Part shown: positions 20,772 through 22,836 of the stretch, piece by piece
How positions within the stretch are numbered: position 1 is the first letter of the stretch
Layout: the number at the start of each line of letters is the position of its first letter
Source of the DNA: Clostridia bacterium
GTDB taxonomy: Bacteria > Bacillota > Clostridia > Christensenellales > CAG-138
Direction: 5' to 3'
DNA: 22,836 bases
Assembly: GCA_016293975.1 (NCBI GenBank)
Contig: JAEDCW010000030.1
Coordinates: 1 to 22,836 of the forward strand
Translations under genes and position numbers: made by a program
The notes under the pieces: model-generated
What the model saw: only the letters and a program-made list of their open reading frames with translations
The model's database searches: none
Told to the model about the DNA's origin: nothing

Positions 20772-22106
20772 TTGATTCACCCATTCAGGTTTAAAGATAA
20801 ATACATCGTATTGGACGTCGAAAGCGGGGCTGTTCACTCGTTGGACAAGACCGCATATGATGTTGTCTGCGCCCATAACAGCGGCTCCGACCCATACGTT
20901 TTGGGATTTGACGCAAGTGACGTCGATGAAATACTGTCAGAGCTTGCCGAACTTAAGCGCAATGGCTCATTTGACGCACCCGAACCCAAGCTTTACAAGC
21001 AAAAGCTCCCCAAGTCAGATGTAATCAAGTCGTTGTGTCTGCATATCGCTCATGACTGCAACCTGCGCTGCAAGTACTGCTTTGCCTCCACGGGGGATTT
21101 CCATGGCGAGCGCATGCTTATGACTGCTGAAACGGGCAGAAAGGCACTCGATTTTTTGATTGAGCATTGCGGTTCGCGCAGGCATCTCGAGGTCGACCTA
21201 TTCGGCGGAGAGCCGCTCATGAATTTTGAAGTCGTGAAGGAGATTGTCGCATACGGAAGAGAACTCGAGAGAAAGTTTGACAAGGAAATAAGTTTTACGA
21301 TAACGACAAATCTCGTCGCACTCAACGATGAGATGATAGAATTTATCAACCATGAAATAACAAATGTAGTAATAAGCCTCGATGGACGCAAGGAAGTACA
21401 TGACGCTCTGAGACCCACAGTAAACGGCAAGGGTTCGTTTGACATAATTGTCGATAAGGCGAAGAAGCTCATTCAGCTTAGAGGTGACAAGGAATACTAC
21501 GTCAGAGGCACATTCACAAGCAACAATCTCGACTTTACAAAGGATGTTGAGGCACTGCGCGACATGGGCTTTGACCAGATTTCGCTTGAACCCGTGGTTA
21601 TGCCTGATGACAGTCCTTATGCTATACTGGAAAAAGATGTGCAGAGAGTGCTCGACGAATACGACACGTTGGCGGATTTTCTGATTGAGAGCTGCGCAGA
21701 GGGCAAGTGGTTCAACTTCTTTCACTTCATGGTAGACTTTGACGGAGGTCCCTGCCTCAAGAAGAGGGTATCAGGTTGTGGGGCAGGTGTCGAATACGCA
21801 GCAATCACACCGGACGGAGACATATATCCGTGTCATCAGTTTGTAGGCGAAAAGAAATTCCTCATGGGTAACGTGATGACAGGGGAGTTTGACTCAACTA
21901 AGCGCGAACAGTTCGCCGAGTGCAACATACTTACAAAGCCCGTATGCCGTTCCTGTTGGGCAAAGTATTTCTGCGCAGGTGGCTGTGCGGCAAACGCATA
22001 TAAATACAATGGAAGCATAGATCGACCGTATGAGATAACATGCGCTTTCGAGAAGAAGCGTGCAGAGCTTGCAATAGGAATTCACGTGGGGGAGACAGAG
22101 GGGTAA
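20772..22106 (+). CDS. scfB: SCIFF radical-SAM maturase (thioether-forming)
   Basis: A 444-residue radical-SAM/SPASM enzyme that forms the Cys-to-residue thioether bonds of SCIFF. The N-terminal 80 residues resemble the RiPP-recognition (peptide-binding) region: MIHPFRF followed by a VLDVESGAVHSLD strand. The AdoMet cluster motif is C96-x3-C100-x2-C103 (HDCNLRCKYC), with GGEP at 145-148. The SPASM region supplies nine cysteines (328, 336, 354, 384, 392, 395, 401, 405, 424) for two auxiliary [4Fe-4S] clusters. All are present. The start is TTG at 20772 with GGGAGG upstream. The nearby ATG at 20767 is in another frame and stops at once. Other SCIFF maturases also begin with MIH. recJ starts 4 bases after its stop codon. 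Confidence 0.96.
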   Translation: MIHPFRFKDKYIVLDVESGAVHSLDKTAYDVVCAHNSGSDPYVLGFDASDVDEILSELAELKRNGSFDAPEPKLYKQKLPKSDVIKSLCLHIAHDCNLRCKYCFASTGDFHGERMLMTAETGRKALDFLIEHCGSRRHLEVDLFGGEPLMNFEVVKEIVAYGRELERKFDKEISFTITTNLVALNDEMIEFINHEITNVVISLDGRKEVHDALRPTVNGKGSFDIIVDKAKKLIQLRGDKEYYVRGTFTSNNLDFTKDVEALRDMGFDQISLEPVVMPDDSPYAILEKDVQRVLDEYDTLADFLIESCAEGKWFNFFHFMVDFDGGPCLKKRVSGCGAGVEYAAITPDGDIYPCHQFVGEKKFLMGNVMTGEFDSTKREQFAECNILTKPVCRSCWAKYFCAGGCAANAYKYNGSIDRPYEITCAFEKKRAELAIGIHVGETEG

Positions 22107-22109
22107 CCG

Positions 22110-22836
22110 ATGAGGGTATTTGAACAGGATGAGGCATACAGAGACATAGACGAGGCTTCGCTACCGAAGATCGATGGATTATCGGAATGGATGCTCAAGC
22201 TTCTTTATGTCCGTGGGGTGAGAGATGAGACCGCAATTGAAGAGTTCTTCAATCCGAGTCTTTCGTCGTTGTATGACCCCATGCTGTTTTTAGATATGGA
22301 CAAGGCTGTTGCAAGGATAAAACTTGCGATTGAAAACCAAGAGAAGATATGCATATTCGGAGACTACGACGCAGACGGAATATGCGCTACGTCCATTTTG
22401 GGAAGATACCTCAAGGAACATGGCGCAAAGGTCGCCTATCACATACCTTCAAGGCATGAGCACGGCTACGGCATGAATGAGAGTGCCGTGAGGATGCTCG
22501 CAGAATACGGAATAAAGCTGATTATAACCGTCGATAACGGAATATCGGCAATAGAAGAGATAAAGTTCTCAAAGAAGCTTGGAATGGACGTTATCGTAAC
22601 GGACCACCACCGCTGTCAGGGCGAGATTCCCGATTGCGTGGCGGTTATTGCGCATACACGTCCCGATAACACATATCCCAACCAGATACTGTGCGGCGCC
22701 GGAGTTGCGCTCAAGCTCGTTCACGCACTGGGTGGCTTTGATGATATGCTGCCATATATACCGCTCGCAGGACTTGCCACAATAGCCGATATAGTTCCGC
22801 TCATGGGTGAGAACAGGGTGCTTGCGGTCGAAGCAA
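22110..22836 (+). CDS. recJ: Single-stranded-DNA exonuclease RecJ, 5' part
   Basis: The first 242 residues of RecJ, a DHH-family 5'-3' exonuclease of recombination and mismatch repair; the frame is open at the window end. Motifs in order are DYDADG (85-90), SRHEHGYGM (114-122), VDNG (141-144) and DHH (165-167). LCGAGVALK (194-202) and ATIADIVPL (223-231) follow. Together these are the Mn2+-binding aspartates and histidines of the catalytic DHH domain. Where many RecJ proteins read INPKR, this one reads IAHTR, so that segment departs from consensus. The ATG at 22110 has AGAGGGG upstream. It lies 4 bases after the SCIFF maturase stop and may be transcribed with it, although the functions look unrelated. 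Confidence 0.95.
   Translation, partial: MRVFEQDEAYRDIDEASLPKIDGLSEWMLKLLYVRGVRDETAIEEFFNPSLSSLYDPMLFLDMDKAVARIKLAIENQEKICIFGDYDADGICATSILGRYLKEHGAKVAYHIPSRHEHGYGMNESAVRMLAEYGIKLIITVDNGISAIEEIKFSKKLGMDVIVTDHHRCQGEIPDCVAVIAHTRPDNTYPNQILCGAGVALKLVHALGGFDDMLPYIPLAGLATIADIVPLMGENRVLAVEA

Noticed and set aside
1..22836. CRISPR array, insertion sequence or prophage
   Set aside because: I saw no regularly spaced repeats, no transposase or integrase frame and no phage structural gene anywhere in the window.

Overview
The window looks like chromosome of an anaerobic Clostridia-type Bacillota. It carries a SCIFF ranthipeptide gene with its radical-SAM maturase (a Clostridia hallmark), a coenzyme-B12-dependent glutamate mutase, an oxygen-sensitive two-subunit class I hydro-lyase, Gram-positive -35/-10 promoters with 17-bp spacers, and strong AGGAGG-type ribosome sites. 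No ribosomal RNA or marker gene allows a finer assignment.

Layout. Bases 1-660 hold three tRNA genes: Glu and Pro on the minus strand from one promoter, and Ala on the plus strand with its own promoter and terminator. Bases 661-2900 hold a MazG-like nucleotide pyrophosphohydrolase, a long intergenic stretch, inorganic pyrophosphatase and a DUF3887-type lipoprotein. From 3038 to 12428 the minus strand encodes what looks like a nearly complete methylaspartate pathway of glutamate fermentation in two adjacent operons. The first is glmS-glmL-glmE-mal: glutamate mutase sigma subunit, MutL-type partner, epsilon subunit and methylaspartate ammonia-lyase. The second is citE-citF-hydro-lyase alpha-hydro-lyase beta-gntR. 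Read together, glutamate becomes 3-methylaspartate, then mesaconate plus ammonia, then citramalate, then acetate plus pyruvate. The fumarase-like pair would act as mesaconase and the CitE/CitF pair as citramalate lyase. No acyl-carrier gamma subunit is encoded here. The GntR-type protein encoded last is the obvious candidate regulator, and an imperfect 21-bp dyad overlies the glmS promoter.

Divergent from the second operon is a P-loop protein (12610-13548) whose C-terminus resembles the second additional domain of alanyl-tRNA synthetase. Its function is unknown. Then come a TtcA-type PP-loop tRNA thiolase and a minus-strand block of a small ORF, ftsH and an HdeD-like membrane protein. That block uses isoleucine codons differently from its neighbours and is probably acquired. 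It is followed by a VanW-family membrane-anchored protein, pgeF and nrdR (all minus strand). On the plus strand lie the SCIFF precursor, its maturase and the 5' part of recJ, which runs off the window.

Most gene calls rest on clear motifs. The main uncertainties are substrate specificity (mesaconate/citramalate versus fumarate/citrate), the role of the P-loop/SAD-like protein, and the reality of the smallest ORFs.
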